A DNA stretch of 39,324 bases. Origin: Clostridium sp. CAG:440 (GTDB lineage Bacteria > Bacillota > Clostridia > TANB77 > CAG-508). Under the pieces are notes generated by a model. It was not told the origin of the DNA, ran no database searches, and was given only the letters and a program-made list of their open reading frames with translations. The position numbers were made by a program, and so were the translations under genes. The stretch spans positions 32,603 to 71,926 of the forward strand of contig FR898647.1 in the NCBI GenBank assembly GCA_000437215.1. Direction: 5' to 3'. Positions 1-8,917 of this stretch are shown piece by piece; within the stretch, counting starts at the first letter, position 1, and each line of letters starts with the position of its first letter.

Positions 1-3000
1 ATGGGCTTGTAGATATTGCAGGATTGCCTGAAGGATGGTATTTTGTTGAAGAAGTATCTACAGATGCAAATCATTATATTTCTCAAAGAAATAAATTGGT
101 GTATTGCAATTCTACAAGTGTATTAAGTGAAAATTATCAATTGAAAGAAGTAAATAATAGTAAAATTGATCAAGTATATTTACAATATGCTATAAAGGTT
201 ATTACTGATAATATGCCCAAAACAACGTGGAGAGGAGATAGCCAAGAAATACAAAAGATATATTATACGGTATATTCTAAAAATCCAAGTAGTAATTTTA
301 TAAAAGAGGTAGAAAGTAAAGTTGATTTTAATAAAAATGATAGTTATAATCAAAAAAGAACAAAAATAGTTAGTGCTATTTTTAAATTGAGATATAAAGA
401 TATATTAAAAAATGTTAAATATAATGGAAAAACACTTGAAGAGATATATAGAAATATATCTCAAGAATCATATAAGCAATTATTAAGGAATTATTTGCAA
501 GAGGCATATAAACGAGGACTAGATAAGGATATGCCTCATAAACATATGAAAAATGTATATTATTCAAGAGCAATTGGAATAACATGTATTGATTGGATTA
601 ATAAGAAAAATGATACTGGAAGTTTAACAATAAAAAAGGTTGATAATGATAATCCAAATGTGCCAATAAAAGGTATAGGATTTAAAATTTATAGTGTAGA
701 AAAAGATAATTGGATTAAAATTAATCAAGAAGGGGCAATTTCTTATGTGCCTTTTGAGGATCAAAATACAGAATTATACACAGATGGGGATGGAATAATA
801 CAAGTAGATAACTTGCCTAAAGGAAAATACAAAGTATATGAAACAAAAATTCCACAGGAATTACAGAACATATATGAAATAACAGAGACACAAAGGATAA
901 AAAGATATGACCAGATATATTATGATGTAAAGGCTAAAATAATAAAGGATGCAAATGGAAATGATGAAATAACTATTACATCAAATGACTTGATATTAAC
1001 AGCGAAGAACAGAAAAACAAATGGAAAAATTATAATTCAAAAACAAGATAGCAGTACAAAGAAAAATTTGCAAGGTATAGGATTTAAAATATATAGTAAA
1101 GAGAAACAAGGTTGGTTAAATACAGATGATGAAAATAAGGTTACGGATTATGTAGATTTTAACAAAGCAAAGTTATTTGTTACAGATTCTAATGGTTTAG
1201 TGCAAATAAATAATGTTTTAGCTGGAAAATACATGATTGTAGAAACCAATCTAGGGCCATATAGTGATATATATGAATTGAAAACATTTACATTTAATGG
1301 TATGGTAATTACGGGGAATATAGTAAATAATGACTATGAAGTAAAAAATGATTCTAGTGGACAGAATTCGGTTGTTGTAGCATATAATGATAGGGTTTAT
1401 ATAGGACTTACAGGATTTGTATGGCAGGATAATTTAGCACATTATAATGATAAAACTAATATGACAAGAAATAATATATATGATTATGATGTTGATTATA
1501 AAATAAAGGGAATAACAGTGAAATTAATGGATAAAACAAACCCAACTGTTCCTGTAAAAACAACAAAAACTGATGATAATGGAAATTATGAATTTAGCAA
1601 AGTTTTATTAAATAAATTATCATATTATTATGTAGAATTTGAATATGACGGATTAATTTATCAAAGTGTTAATTATGTTCAATTTGATAGAGAAGATGGT
1701 TCAAAAGCAAATGAAGATGAAAATATAAGGGGAAACTTTAATAACAGTTTTGCAAATATTAATGCAAATAATAAAGTAGTATTTAATAATAAAGAGATAG
1801 AACTAAAATATAATAAAGATGCTCAAGGATTGGTAACATTGGACAACTGCTGCAAAAGAAATACTATTGGAAAGAAAGTTGAAATAGTTAGCAGTACAGG
1901 TGATTTTGATATCTATTCAAATACATTAATAACAAAATTGAATTTAAAAGATTATTATGATACATATTATTCTAATAGTGATATAATTGAAAATATAAAT
2001 CTAGGTCTATATGAAAGAGAAAAACCAGATTTATCTGTAAAAAAAGATGTATATAAAGCAGATGTATCAATAAATGGAATGTATTATACATATAATTACA
2101 ATCAAAATCTTGTTGAAGATAAAATAGATACAACACTTGGGGTTCAATTCCAAAACAAAAGAACTGAAAATTATAATTTACCAATATATAAAGCAGATGC
2201 TGCATACAAAAGCGAAGACGATTCAAAAAATCTTGATGTTAAAGTAACATATAAAATTGCATTAATAAATGAAGCAACAAATATATATTCACAAGTAAAT
2301 AGTATTAGCGAATATTTTAGTAGTCAATACCAATATACTGGAAAAATTGGTATAGGAACACAAGATGAAATTACAAAAGATATATCTGGAGATGTTAAGG
2401 TAACAGAAGGTGGAAATAAGGAAGGATATAAATGTTATAAATTTGAAAATTTAGGAATAAAAGTCCCTCCAATAAGCCAAGGAAGTAATGTTAAATATTT
2501 ATATATTGAATTTAAACTACCTAAAGATGAATATTATAAAAATGGTGAGTTTATAGAGTTAAATCTAGAAAATATTGTAGAAATTGCATCATATTCAAAT
2601 TACCAAGATGCTGGTTTCCAAAATTCTTATGCAGGAATTGATAAAGATTCTATTCCAGACTCTGTACAAACAAACATACCACAGACTAATATAAAAGATG
2701 TATCAACATGGGAAGATGATATGGACAAGGCTTTAGGATTACAAGTTAGAGATGCAGGAGATAGACAAATTACAGGTGTTGTGTTTGAAGATGCGACTAT
2801 TGTAAATGAAAATAAAGAAAGACTTGGAAATGGAAAATATGATGAAGGTGAAGAAAAAATTAGTGGCGTTACTGTAAATCTTGTAGAAAAAGAAAATGAA
2901 AATTCTAAGATAGTAAAATCTGTACAAACTAATAATGGAGAGTATACAATTAGTGGTTTTATGCCAAGTAAGAATTATTATATAGAATTTGAATGGGGAA

Positions 3001-4244
3001 ATGATAAATATAGCGTAAATGACTATAAAGGAACTATAAGGACATATGAACGTTCATTAAATGTAGAAAGCAGTGAATATTGGTATAAAAATGATTTGAC
3101 AAATAGATGGTCAGATGCAATGGATAATTGGGATTTGAGACAAGAAATTGATAAAGATGATTCAAAAGTAACAAAAATGACTTCAACTACTGATCCATTT
3201 TCTATAGGAATAGAATTAGTAGGAGAAAACAGTTATTCATATGAAAATAAATCATATGTTATAAATGGTGTTGACTTTGGACTTGCTGAAAGACCAAGGC
3301 AATCAATTGAAATAAAAAAAGAAGTAAGTAGAGTTAAAATTTCTGATGCAAGTAGTAGGATATTAGTTGATGCAGAAATTGTAGAAGATGAGAATGGAAA
3401 TAAGAAGTTTAAAGATGATGTTAAATATGCGGTTTATACAGATAAATCAAAAATAGCACCACTTGGAAAAGTAAAAGCAGAAATTGATAATGAATTATTC
3501 CCATTAACAGTTGATATTACCTATAAAATTACAGTATCAAATACTAGTGAATTGGATTATAATAGTGAAAGCTATTATAAATATGGAACAAAAGGAACAG
3601 AAGAACAAAAGGTTAAAATAAAACCAGTAGGAGTATATGATTATTTAGATAGTAAGTTAACAGTTGATGTGCAAAGTTTAAATAAAGAGGGAGTTACAAA
3701 TAAAGTAATTTCAAAAGAAGAATATTTACAAACTGTAAGTGAAACAACAATCATTGAACAAGAGTACGAAAATTATAAGAATTGGAAAGATACAGACGAA
3801 AATTATTATACAAAATACGAGAATGAAATAACAGGTATGAAATATCAAACAATATTTGAACAATGGAAATCAAATACTGTGGAAACAACTACAAAAAATA
3901 AAAAAATTGCTAATAAAAATATAATAGATTTTGAAACTTTATCAAAAGAAATTGCAGCAGGTCAAACAAATGAGGCTACATTTAATGCACAAGGTACATT
4001 ATCAAGCACAGATGAAATTAAGCTAACAAATGATGCAGAAATAACAAAAGTAGAAAGAAATGGACAATATGGAAGAAAAACTACTGCATTAAATACACCA
4101 ATTTATGACAGAGCAGAAGAAGTAACAATTACACCACCTACAGGAGAAAATAAACAAATTACACCTTGGATTATAATTTCAATATCTGCAATGGCAGTTT
4201 TAGCAATAGGAATAATCTTTATTAAGAAAAAAATTTTAAAATAG
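1..4244 (+). CDS. Cell-wall anchored surface protein with Cna_B and SdrD-B domains (5' partial)
   Basis: The frame is open from base 3, so the gene begins before the window; about 1413 residues are visible. The first visible residues (GLPEGWYFVEEV) look like the end of a SpaA/Cna_B domain. Two more Cna_B domains follow, starting near GSLTIKKVD and GKIIIQKQD; each has a candidate isopeptide Lys near its start and a Glu in its closing strand (KYKVYET, KYMIVET). Two SdrD-B-like domains follow (starting GLTGFVWQD and ITGVVFEDA, the second with DEGEEKISGVTVNL). The C-terminus has TPPTGE, a hydrophobic segment and IKKKILK, the layout of a sortase signal with T instead of L in the first position. 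Such proteins are covalently linked to peptidoglycan and serve as adhesins or pilus-like stalks. No sortase gene is in the window. The domain calls are solid; the ligand is unknown. Confidence 0.88.
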   Translation, partial: GLVDIAGLPEGWYFVEEVSTDANHYISQRNKLVYCNSTSVLSENYQLKEVNNSKIDQVYLQYAIKVITDNMPKTTWRGDSQEIQKIYYTVYSKNPSSNFIKEVESKVDFNKNDSYNQKRTKIVSAIFKLRYKDILKNVKYNGKTLEEIYRNISQESYKQLLRNYLQEAYKRGLDKDMPHKHMKNVYYSRAIGITCIDWINKKNDTGSLTIKKVDNDNPNVPIKGIGFKIYSVEKDNWIKINQEGAISYVPFEDQNTELYTDGDGIIQVDNLPKGKYKVYETKIPQELQNIYEITETQRIKRYDQIYYDVKAKIIKDANGNDEITITSNDLILTAKNRKTNGKIIIQKQDSSTKKNLQGIGFKIYSKEKQGWLNTDDENKVTDYVDFNKAKLFVTDSNGLVQINNVLAGKYMIVETNLGPYSDIYELKTFTFNGMVITGNIVNNDYEVKNDSSGQNSVVVAYNDRVYIGLTGFVWQDNLAHYNDKTNMTRNNIYDYDVDYKIKGITVKLMDKTNPTVPVKTTKTDDNGNYEFSKVLLNKLSYYYVEFEYDGLIYQSVNYVQFDREDGSKANEDENIRGNFNNSFANINANNKVVFNNKEIELKYNKDAQGLVTLDNCCKRNTIGKKVEIVSSTGDFDIYSNTLITKLNLKDYYDTYYSNSDIIENINLGLYEREKPDLSVKKDVYKADVSINGMYYTYNYNQNLVEDKIDTTLGVQFQNKRTENYNLPIYKADAAYKSEDDSKNLDVKVTYKIALINEATNIYSQVNSISEYFSSQYQYTGKIGIGTQDEITKDISGDVKVTEGGNKEGYKCYKFENLGIKVPPISQGSNVKYLYIEFKLPKDEYYKNGEFIELNLENIVEIASYSNYQDAGFQNSYAGIDKDSIPDSVQTNIPQTNIKDVSTWEDDMDKALGLQVRDAGDRQITGVVFEDATIVNENKERLGNGKYDEGEEKISGVTVNLVEKENENSKIVKSVQTNNGEYTISGFMPSKNYYIEFEWGNDKYSVNDYKGTIRTYERSLNVESSEYWYKNDLTNRWSDAMDNWDLRQEIDKDDSKVTKMTSTTDPFSIGIELVGENSYSYENKSYVINGVDFGLAERPRQSIEIKKEVSRVKISDASSRILVDAEIVEDENGNKKFKDDVKYAVYTDKSKIAPLGKVKAEIDNELFPLTVDITYKITVSNTSELDYNSESYYKYGTKGTEEQKVKIKPVGVYDYLDSKLTVDVQSLNKEGVTNKVISKEEYLQTVSETTIIEQEYENYKNWKDTDENYYTKYENEITGMKYQTIFEQWKSNTVETTTKNKKIANKNIIDFETLSKEIAAGQTNEATFNAQGTLSSTDEIKLTNDAEITKVERNGQYGRKTTALNTPIYDRAEEVTITPPTGENKQITPWIIISISAMAVLAIGIIFIKKKILK

Positions 4245-4253
4245 GAATAATTT

Positions 4254-4283
4254 AGAAAAGGGAAATTTCCCTTTTCTTTTTTT
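4254..4283 (+). terminator. Rho-independent terminator after the surface protein gene
   Basis: A perfect 12-bp inverted repeat (4254-4265 with 4266-4277) with AAAAGGG/CCCTTTT arms is followed by a run of six T, starting 9 bases after the stop codon. The palindrome has no separate loop, so a few central pairs would open. Confidence 0.85.
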
Positions 4284-4295
4284 GGCAAAAAAATA

Positions 4296-4324
4296 TTGCA
4301 ATTTTCGACATAGTATATTAAAAT
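4296..4324 (+). promoter_or_regulatory. Candidate Spo0A-controlled promoter of spoIIE
   Basis: A perfect 0A box (TGTCGAA, read on the minus strand at 4304-4310) lies about 165 bases before the spoIIE start. It overlaps a possible sigma-A promoter, TTGCAA (4296-4301), 17 bases, TAAAAT (4319-4324). In Bacillus subtilis, spoIIE is directly activated by phosphorylated Spo0A. The box is seen directly; the promoter match is moderate and the box would sit in the spacer, which is not the textbook position. Confidence 0.45.
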
Positions 4325-4474
4325 AAAAAACATAAATTGATATAAAAAATAAAATAAAAAAAATATATATCACAAAAAGTAAAAAACTTTTTAAAAGTAG
4401 CTTACTAAAAAAGACAAAAAACACAAAAGACAAGTAGTAAAATAAGCCTATAAAAAGTTTAAGAGGTGATAAGG

Positions 4475-6910
4475 ATGTTTCAAAATATAGAAGGGGTTGT
4501 AAATAATGGACAACCTTATGGAAAAACAAAAATAAAAAAATTAAGTATATTTGCAAATGTTTTTGAACTTAGAAATATAGCAATATATGTAATATCATTT
4601 ATGGTATCATTAATAGGCCTTGGTGGTGAATTATCGCCATTTAGTATAAGTATATTTGCTGCATGTTTTGCAAATTCTATTCCACTATTAGGGGTAGCCA
4701 TAGTTTCAGTAATTGGAAGTAGTATAAAATATGGAGTAACAGGTGCTTTATCATATATGCTTACAGCACTAGTTATGATAGCAACATTTTTCATAATAAA
4801 ACCTAAATACAATGAAGAGGAAAGAAACGAAAAAGTAAAGGTTTCCAAAAATGTATTTATAGCATCATTTTTAGTTCAATTTGCAAAAACAATGATGGCA
4901 GGATTCACTATATATGATTTATTAGTTAGTATAACATTTTCAGTTGTAGCTGTTGTATTTTACAAAATATTTGTAAATTCTTTAATTGTATTGCAAGATT
5001 TTAGAGAAAAACGTGCATTTTCTATAGAAGAAGTAATAGGAGCAAGTTTACTTATATCAATTGCAGTTAGTTGCTTTGGAGAATTAAATATATTTGGATT
5101 TGGAATAAGAAATATATTAAGTATATTAATTGTAATGATACTAGGTTGGAAAAATGGAATATTGGTTGGAACAACATCAGGTGTAACAATTGGTGTAACA
5201 ATTGGAATAATAGCATCAACAGAACCAATAATGATTGCTGCATATGCAATATCTGGAATGATTGCAGGAATATTAAATAGATTTGGAAAAATAGGCGTAA
5301 TAGTTGGATTCGCCTTAGGGAATGTGGTTCTTGCATATGTTTCAAATGGTTATACTGTTGAACTTATACATTTTAAAGAAATATTAATTGCATCAATAGG
5401 ATTACTTGCAATTCCAAAAACAGTTCATATAGATATAGAAGAATTTATGGGAAATGGAGAAAAACTTTTACCAATTTTTCAAAATAGAGGTTTAAACCAA
5501 AGTAAAGAAACTGCGGAAAAACTAAACAATGTATCGCAAACAATCCAAGAAATGGCAAATACATATAAAAACCAAGCTATAACAGAAGAAAATAAAGAAA
5601 TAGAAAAAAATGACAAAGACATATTTATAGCAGAATTGTTAGATAGCATAGAACCATATAAAGAAAATATGTTATATGACGATATGGCAAATACAGAAGG
5701 AAAAATAGTTGATGACATATTTAATTTATTAATGGACAAGCAAGAGATAACTAAAGAAGATTTATTAAATATATTTGCAAAAAATAATAGTTATATTGTA
5801 TCAACAGATGACGAAAAAATAAGTAAAAACTTAGAAAACAATATAATGCAAATAGTTAGAGCCGTAAATACAGCCTTTAAAATAAGTAAAACAAATTTTG
5901 TTTGGATGAAAAAGATAGAAGAAAACAAGAAAAATATGGAGGCACAGCTAAAAGGTGTATCTAAAGCAATATCTGGCATTGCAAAGAATTTAGAAGAAGA
6001 TATAAAAAAACAAATAGAATATGAAAATGAAAAGAAACAAATTACAGATAAGCTAAAACTAAAAAGTATAGCTGTTCAAGAAATAGCAATAAAAAAACAA
6101 GGAAGATTTTTAGTAGAATTATATCTAGAAAAAAATCAAAACACAGTAGATACACAAACTATAGAAAAAATAGTGTCAGAAGTATTAGGAGAAAGAATTG
6201 TAGTAAATCAAGAAGCATGTATAGGAAGTAGAATAAATCTAATATCAGATGATAAATATATAATGGCTCTTGGAATAGCAAATGTTCAAAAAGCAGGAAA
6301 CGAGGTATCAGGAGATAGTATAATAAATACAAGGCTTAAAGATGGAAAATACCTAGTTGCAATAAGTGATGGAATGGGAGCTGGAGAAAAAGCAAAAGAA
6401 AGTAGCAAACAAGCACTAAAAATGTTAGGAAACCTATTAATGTCAGGTTTTGACAAAGAAACATCATTAGAATTAATAAATACAAGTTTAATAAACAAAA
6501 ATGATGAAATCTTTGCAACACTAGATATTGCGATAGTTGATTTATACCAAGGAACAGTAGAAATGATAAAAAGTGGAGCTTGTCCAACATATTTTAAAAA
6601 CAAGAAAAAAGTACAGGTAATAAAATCAAAATCACTACCAGCTGGAATGATTAATGAATTAAACTTAGAAGTATTTGACAAAGACATAGAAAACAAAGAA
6701 ATAATGCTTATGTGTACAGATGGCATTTTAGACTCAAATGTTGAATATAAAAATAAAGAACTTTGGGTTAAATACGTAATTGAAGATATAGAAACAGACA
6801 ACACTAAAAAAATTGCTGACTTATTATTAAATGAAGCAATTGACAATAACTTTGGTATGCCAAAAGACGATATGAGCGTATTAGTATGCAAATTTAGAAG
6901 CAAAGAATAG
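4475..6910 (+). CDS. spoIIE: Stage II sporulation protein E, membrane PP2C-type phosphatase
   Basis: 811 residues, close to the 827 of the B. subtilis protein. The N-terminal ~320 residues are strongly hydrophobic with many membrane segments; a charged helical region follows (~330-560). The C-terminal PP2C domain has VSGDS (~612), ISDGMGAGEKA (~631), a TDGILDS motif (~748) and PKDDMS (~796), supplying the metal-binding aspartates. SpoIIE dephosphorylates SpoIIAA to switch on sigma-F in the forespore and localises to the polar septum. ATG 4475 is preferred over GTG 4466 because AGAGGTG (4462-4468) is its ribosome binding site and contains that GTG. The stop codon TAG lies in a copy of dispersed repeat A. 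Confidence 0.93.
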   Translation: MFQNIEGVVNNGQPYGKTKIKKLSIFANVFELRNIAIYVISFMVSLIGLGGELSPFSISIFAACFANSIPLLGVAIVSVIGSSIKYGVTGALSYMLTALVMIATFFIIKPKYNEEERNEKVKVSKNVFIASFLVQFAKTMMAGFTIYDLLVSITFSVVAVVFYKIFVNSLIVLQDFREKRAFSIEEVIGASLLISIAVSCFGELNIFGFGIRNILSILIVMILGWKNGILVGTTSGVTIGVTIGIIASTEPIMIAAYAISGMIAGILNRFGKIGVIVGFALGNVVLAYVSNGYTVELIHFKEILIASIGLLAIPKTVHIDIEEFMGNGEKLLPIFQNRGLNQSKETAEKLNNVSQTIQEMANTYKNQAITEENKEIEKNDKDIFIAELLDSIEPYKENMLYDDMANTEGKIVDDIFNLLMDKQEITKEDLLNIFAKNNSYIVSTDDEKISKNLENNIMQIVRAVNTAFKISKTNFVWMKKIEENKKNMEAQLKGVSKAISGIAKNLEEDIKKQIEYENEKKQITDKLKLKSIAVQEIAIKKQGRFLVELYLEKNQNTVDTQTIEKIVSEVLGERIVVNQEACIGSRINLISDDKYIMALGIANVQKAGNEVSGDSIINTRLKDGKYLVAISDGMGAGEKAKESSKQALKMLGNLLMSGFDKETSLELINTSLINKNDEIFATLDIAIVDLYQGTVEMIKSGACPTYFKNKKKVQVIKSKSLPAGMINELNLEVFDKDIENKEIMLMCTDGILDSNVEYKNKELWVKYVIEDIETDNTKKIADLLLNEAIDNNFGMPKDDMSVLVCKFRSKE

Positions 6911-6959
6911 ACAAGGTAGACAAGGGGACGGGGTTTTTGTCTTAAGCTTTTTGGGACTT
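6908..6959 (+). repeat. Dispersed repeat A, single arm
   Basis: The segment from 6917 (TAGACAAGGGGACGGGG, then TTTTTGTCTTAAGC and TTTTTGGGACTT) matches both arms of the inverted pair at 26893-27227 with a few changes. Its first nine bases, TAGACAAGG, are duplicated in tandem (6908-6916 and 6917-6925), and the first TAG is the spoIIE stop codon. No second arm is recognisable downstream, so this is a solo or decayed copy. Confidence 0.75.
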
Positions 6960-6991
6960 TTTTATATAATTAAAATAAATATTATTAAAGG

Positions 6992-7063
6992 CAGATAACA
7001 TTAAAATAAAAATTTTTTAATTTATTATTTTTAGTTTAAAGATTTTTATTCTTATGTTATCTG
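6992..7063 (+). terminator. Long AT-rich hairpin, probable spoIIE terminator
   Basis: CAGATAACAT (from 6992) pairs with ATGTTATCTG (to 7063), and the pairing continues inward through AT-rich sequence to give an imperfect stem of more than 20 bp, followed by GTTTTTAT. It could be a weak terminator, or the remains of the inner part of repeat A. Confidence 0.45.
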
Positions 7064-7126
7064 TTTTTATGTTTAATAAGAAAAGATTAAAAAGTTTTAA
7101 GAAAAAATGTTACAATTGTTTTGAAG

Positions 7127-7279
7127 TTAAATGGTAATTATATATTATTTTCTTACACCTTGGTGTCGCAACCAACTAATTTAAAACTTTATATGTTGGT
7201 TTCTCCAATCCGCACTCGTGCTAAGCACTCGTTTGGTCGCTTACGCGATGTTTTAAAATAATATATGATTACCATTTAA
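7127..7279. repeat. Dispersed repeat B, long copy (MITE-like)
   Basis: Terminal inverted repeats of about 25 bp (TTAAATGGTAAT, then ATATATTATTTT) with one mismatch bound the element; both ends carry TTAA. Inside is ACACCTTGGTGTCGCAACCAA, of which CACCTTGGTGTCGCAACCAA is shared exactly with the copy at 10662, and a CCAAC/GTTGG hairpin. This copy has an extra GC-richer insert (about 7208-7250, CGCACTCGTGCTAAGCACTC) absent from the other. No ORF is inside. The gap 6911-7370 otherwise holds repeat A, a hairpin and a promoter. Confidence 0.7.
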
Positions 7280-7316
7280 GCTCTTAGGCAAGTCGTTACA
7301 TGTGGCAATTTTTCTC

Positions 7317-7345
7317 TTGCATGTTTAATTAAAATATGATATAGT
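7317..7345 (+). promoter_or_regulatory. Probable sigma-A promoter of the WG-repeat gene
   Basis: TTGCAT (7317-7322), a 17-base spacer and TATAGT (7340-7345), 26 bases before the start codon. The -10 box has one mismatch; the -35 box is weak. Confidence 0.45.
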
Positions 7346-7370
7346 ATAACCATAAAAAGGGAGGAATATT

Positions 7371-8891
7371 ATGAGTAGAGGAAAAAGATATGAACAAGAA
7401 CCAAAGCTAAATCTAAAAAAAGTATTTGCAGTTGTAATTGCTATAGCCGTAGTAATAATGTTTGTATTTATAATAAAAGGAATATTGTTAAAGGGTGAAG
7501 AAAAAGGAAAAATAACAAGCAAAAGTTATTATACAATATTTAAAGACAATAAATGGGGAGTAATTGATTCAAACGGAGATATAGTAATAGATCCTGCCTA
7601 TGAAGAAATGATAACAATTCCAGACCAGAAAAAGGATGTATTTGTGTGTACATATAATGTAAACTATGAAACAGGAGAATATAAAACAAAAGCATTAGAT
7701 TCAAACAATAAGGAAATATTTACTGATTTTGAACAAATCGAATCAATACCAAATACTGATGAACAAAACAATGTATGGTATGAAAGTAATGTACTAAAAG
7801 TAAAAAAAGATGGCAAATATGGTTTAATAGACTTGGATGGAAAAGAAATATTAAAAGCTGAATATTCAGAAATTTTTGCTATGCCAGGAATTGAAAATAG
7901 TTTAAAAATAAAAAAAGATGACAAATATGGTATAGTAAATACTGAAGGAAAAATAATAATAGAACCAAAATATCAAGATATAACAACACTTGGAAAAGAT
8001 GATAAATCTGGGTTTATAGTAAAAAATGAAAATGGAAAATATGGTATTGTAAGTTATTTAGATGCACAAATATTAGATGCAAAATTTGACGAGGTAACTA
8101 AAGTGTACGGAAATGACTTATATGTTGTAAAACAAGATAATAAAATACAATTAGTAGGAAAAGACTCAAATGTGGTATTATCAGAAGGGTATGATGAAAT
8201 AACAGGTATTTTAAAAAATAAAGAAAATGGAATAATCTTTAAAAAAGATAAAAAATATGGTGTAATGAAAATTACAGGAGAGGTAACAATTAATCCAGAA
8301 TATGAAGATTTAAAAGAAGCAAAAGATGGAATTTTAATTGCAAAAAAAGGTCTAAAATATGGATTAATTGATATAACAAATACACCAAAAATAGAAGCTA
8401 AATATATGGCTATTTCATATAATGAAAAAGCAGATTTATATATACTTGAAGATGATAGTGCAAATTCTACTATTTTAAATAGTAATTTTGAAACAAAACT
8501 ACAAGGAATATTAAATAAAGTTGATGAGGAAAAAGGATATTTGAAAATAAGAGTAGGAGATGAATACAAATATTACAATTTTAAATTTGAAGAGAAAAAA
8601 GCATCAGAAGTATTAACATCAAATACATTATTTTTAAGTAAAAAAGATGGAAAATATGGTTTTGTAGATAAAAATGGAAATGTTGTTGTCGAATATATTT
8701 ATGATGATGCAAAAGAACAAAATTCAAGTGGATTTGCAGCAGTAAAAAAAGACGGAAAATGGGGAAGCATAAATAGCAAAGGAAATGTAGTAATAGAACC
8801 AACATACAATTTAGATAATTATCTAGTAATAGACTTTATCGGAAAATGGCACTTAGGACAAGATATGAATTTAAATTATTATATACAATAA
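7371..8891 (+). CDS. WG-repeat protein with N-terminal membrane anchor
   Basis: 506 residues. A short basic N-terminus is followed by one membrane helix (~18-40), giving a signal-anchor with the rest outside the cell. At least eight WG-type repeats follow, each with a KWG or KYG core, a turn (DxxGxxVI) and an xPxY end: about residues 61, 150, 185, 223, 296, 329, 428 and 464; the stretch near 260 is a degenerate copy. WG repeats form a beta structure of unknown ligand. The start is set by AAGGGAGG six bases before the ATG. A 26-base gap to the next gene suggests co-transcription. The family is clear from the repeats; the biological role is not. Confidence 0.88.
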   Translation: MSRGKRYEQEPKLNLKKVFAVVIAIAVVIMFVFIIKGILLKGEEKGKITSKSYYTIFKDNKWGVIDSNGDIVIDPAYEEMITIPDQKKDVFVCTYNVNYETGEYKTKALDSNNKEIFTDFEQIESIPNTDEQNNVWYESNVLKVKKDGKYGLIDLDGKEILKAEYSEIFAMPGIENSLKIKKDDKYGIVNTEGKIIIEPKYQDITTLGKDDKSGFIVKNENGKYGIVSYLDAQILDAKFDEVTKVYGNDLYVVKQDNKIQLVGKDSNVVLSEGYDEITGILKNKENGIIFKKDKKYGVMKITGEVTINPEYEDLKEAKDGILIAKKGLKYGLIDITNTPKIEAKYMAISYNEKADLYILEDDSANSTILNSNFETKLQGILNKVDEEKGYLKIRVGDEYKYYNFKFEEKKASEVLTSNTLFLSKKDGKYGFVDKNGNVVVEYIYDDAKEQNSSGFAAVKKDGKWGSINSKGNVVIEPTYNLDNYLVIDFIGKWHLGQDMNLNYYIQ

Positions 8892-8917
8892 TATAAATTT
8901 TAAAAAAGGTGATAAAA

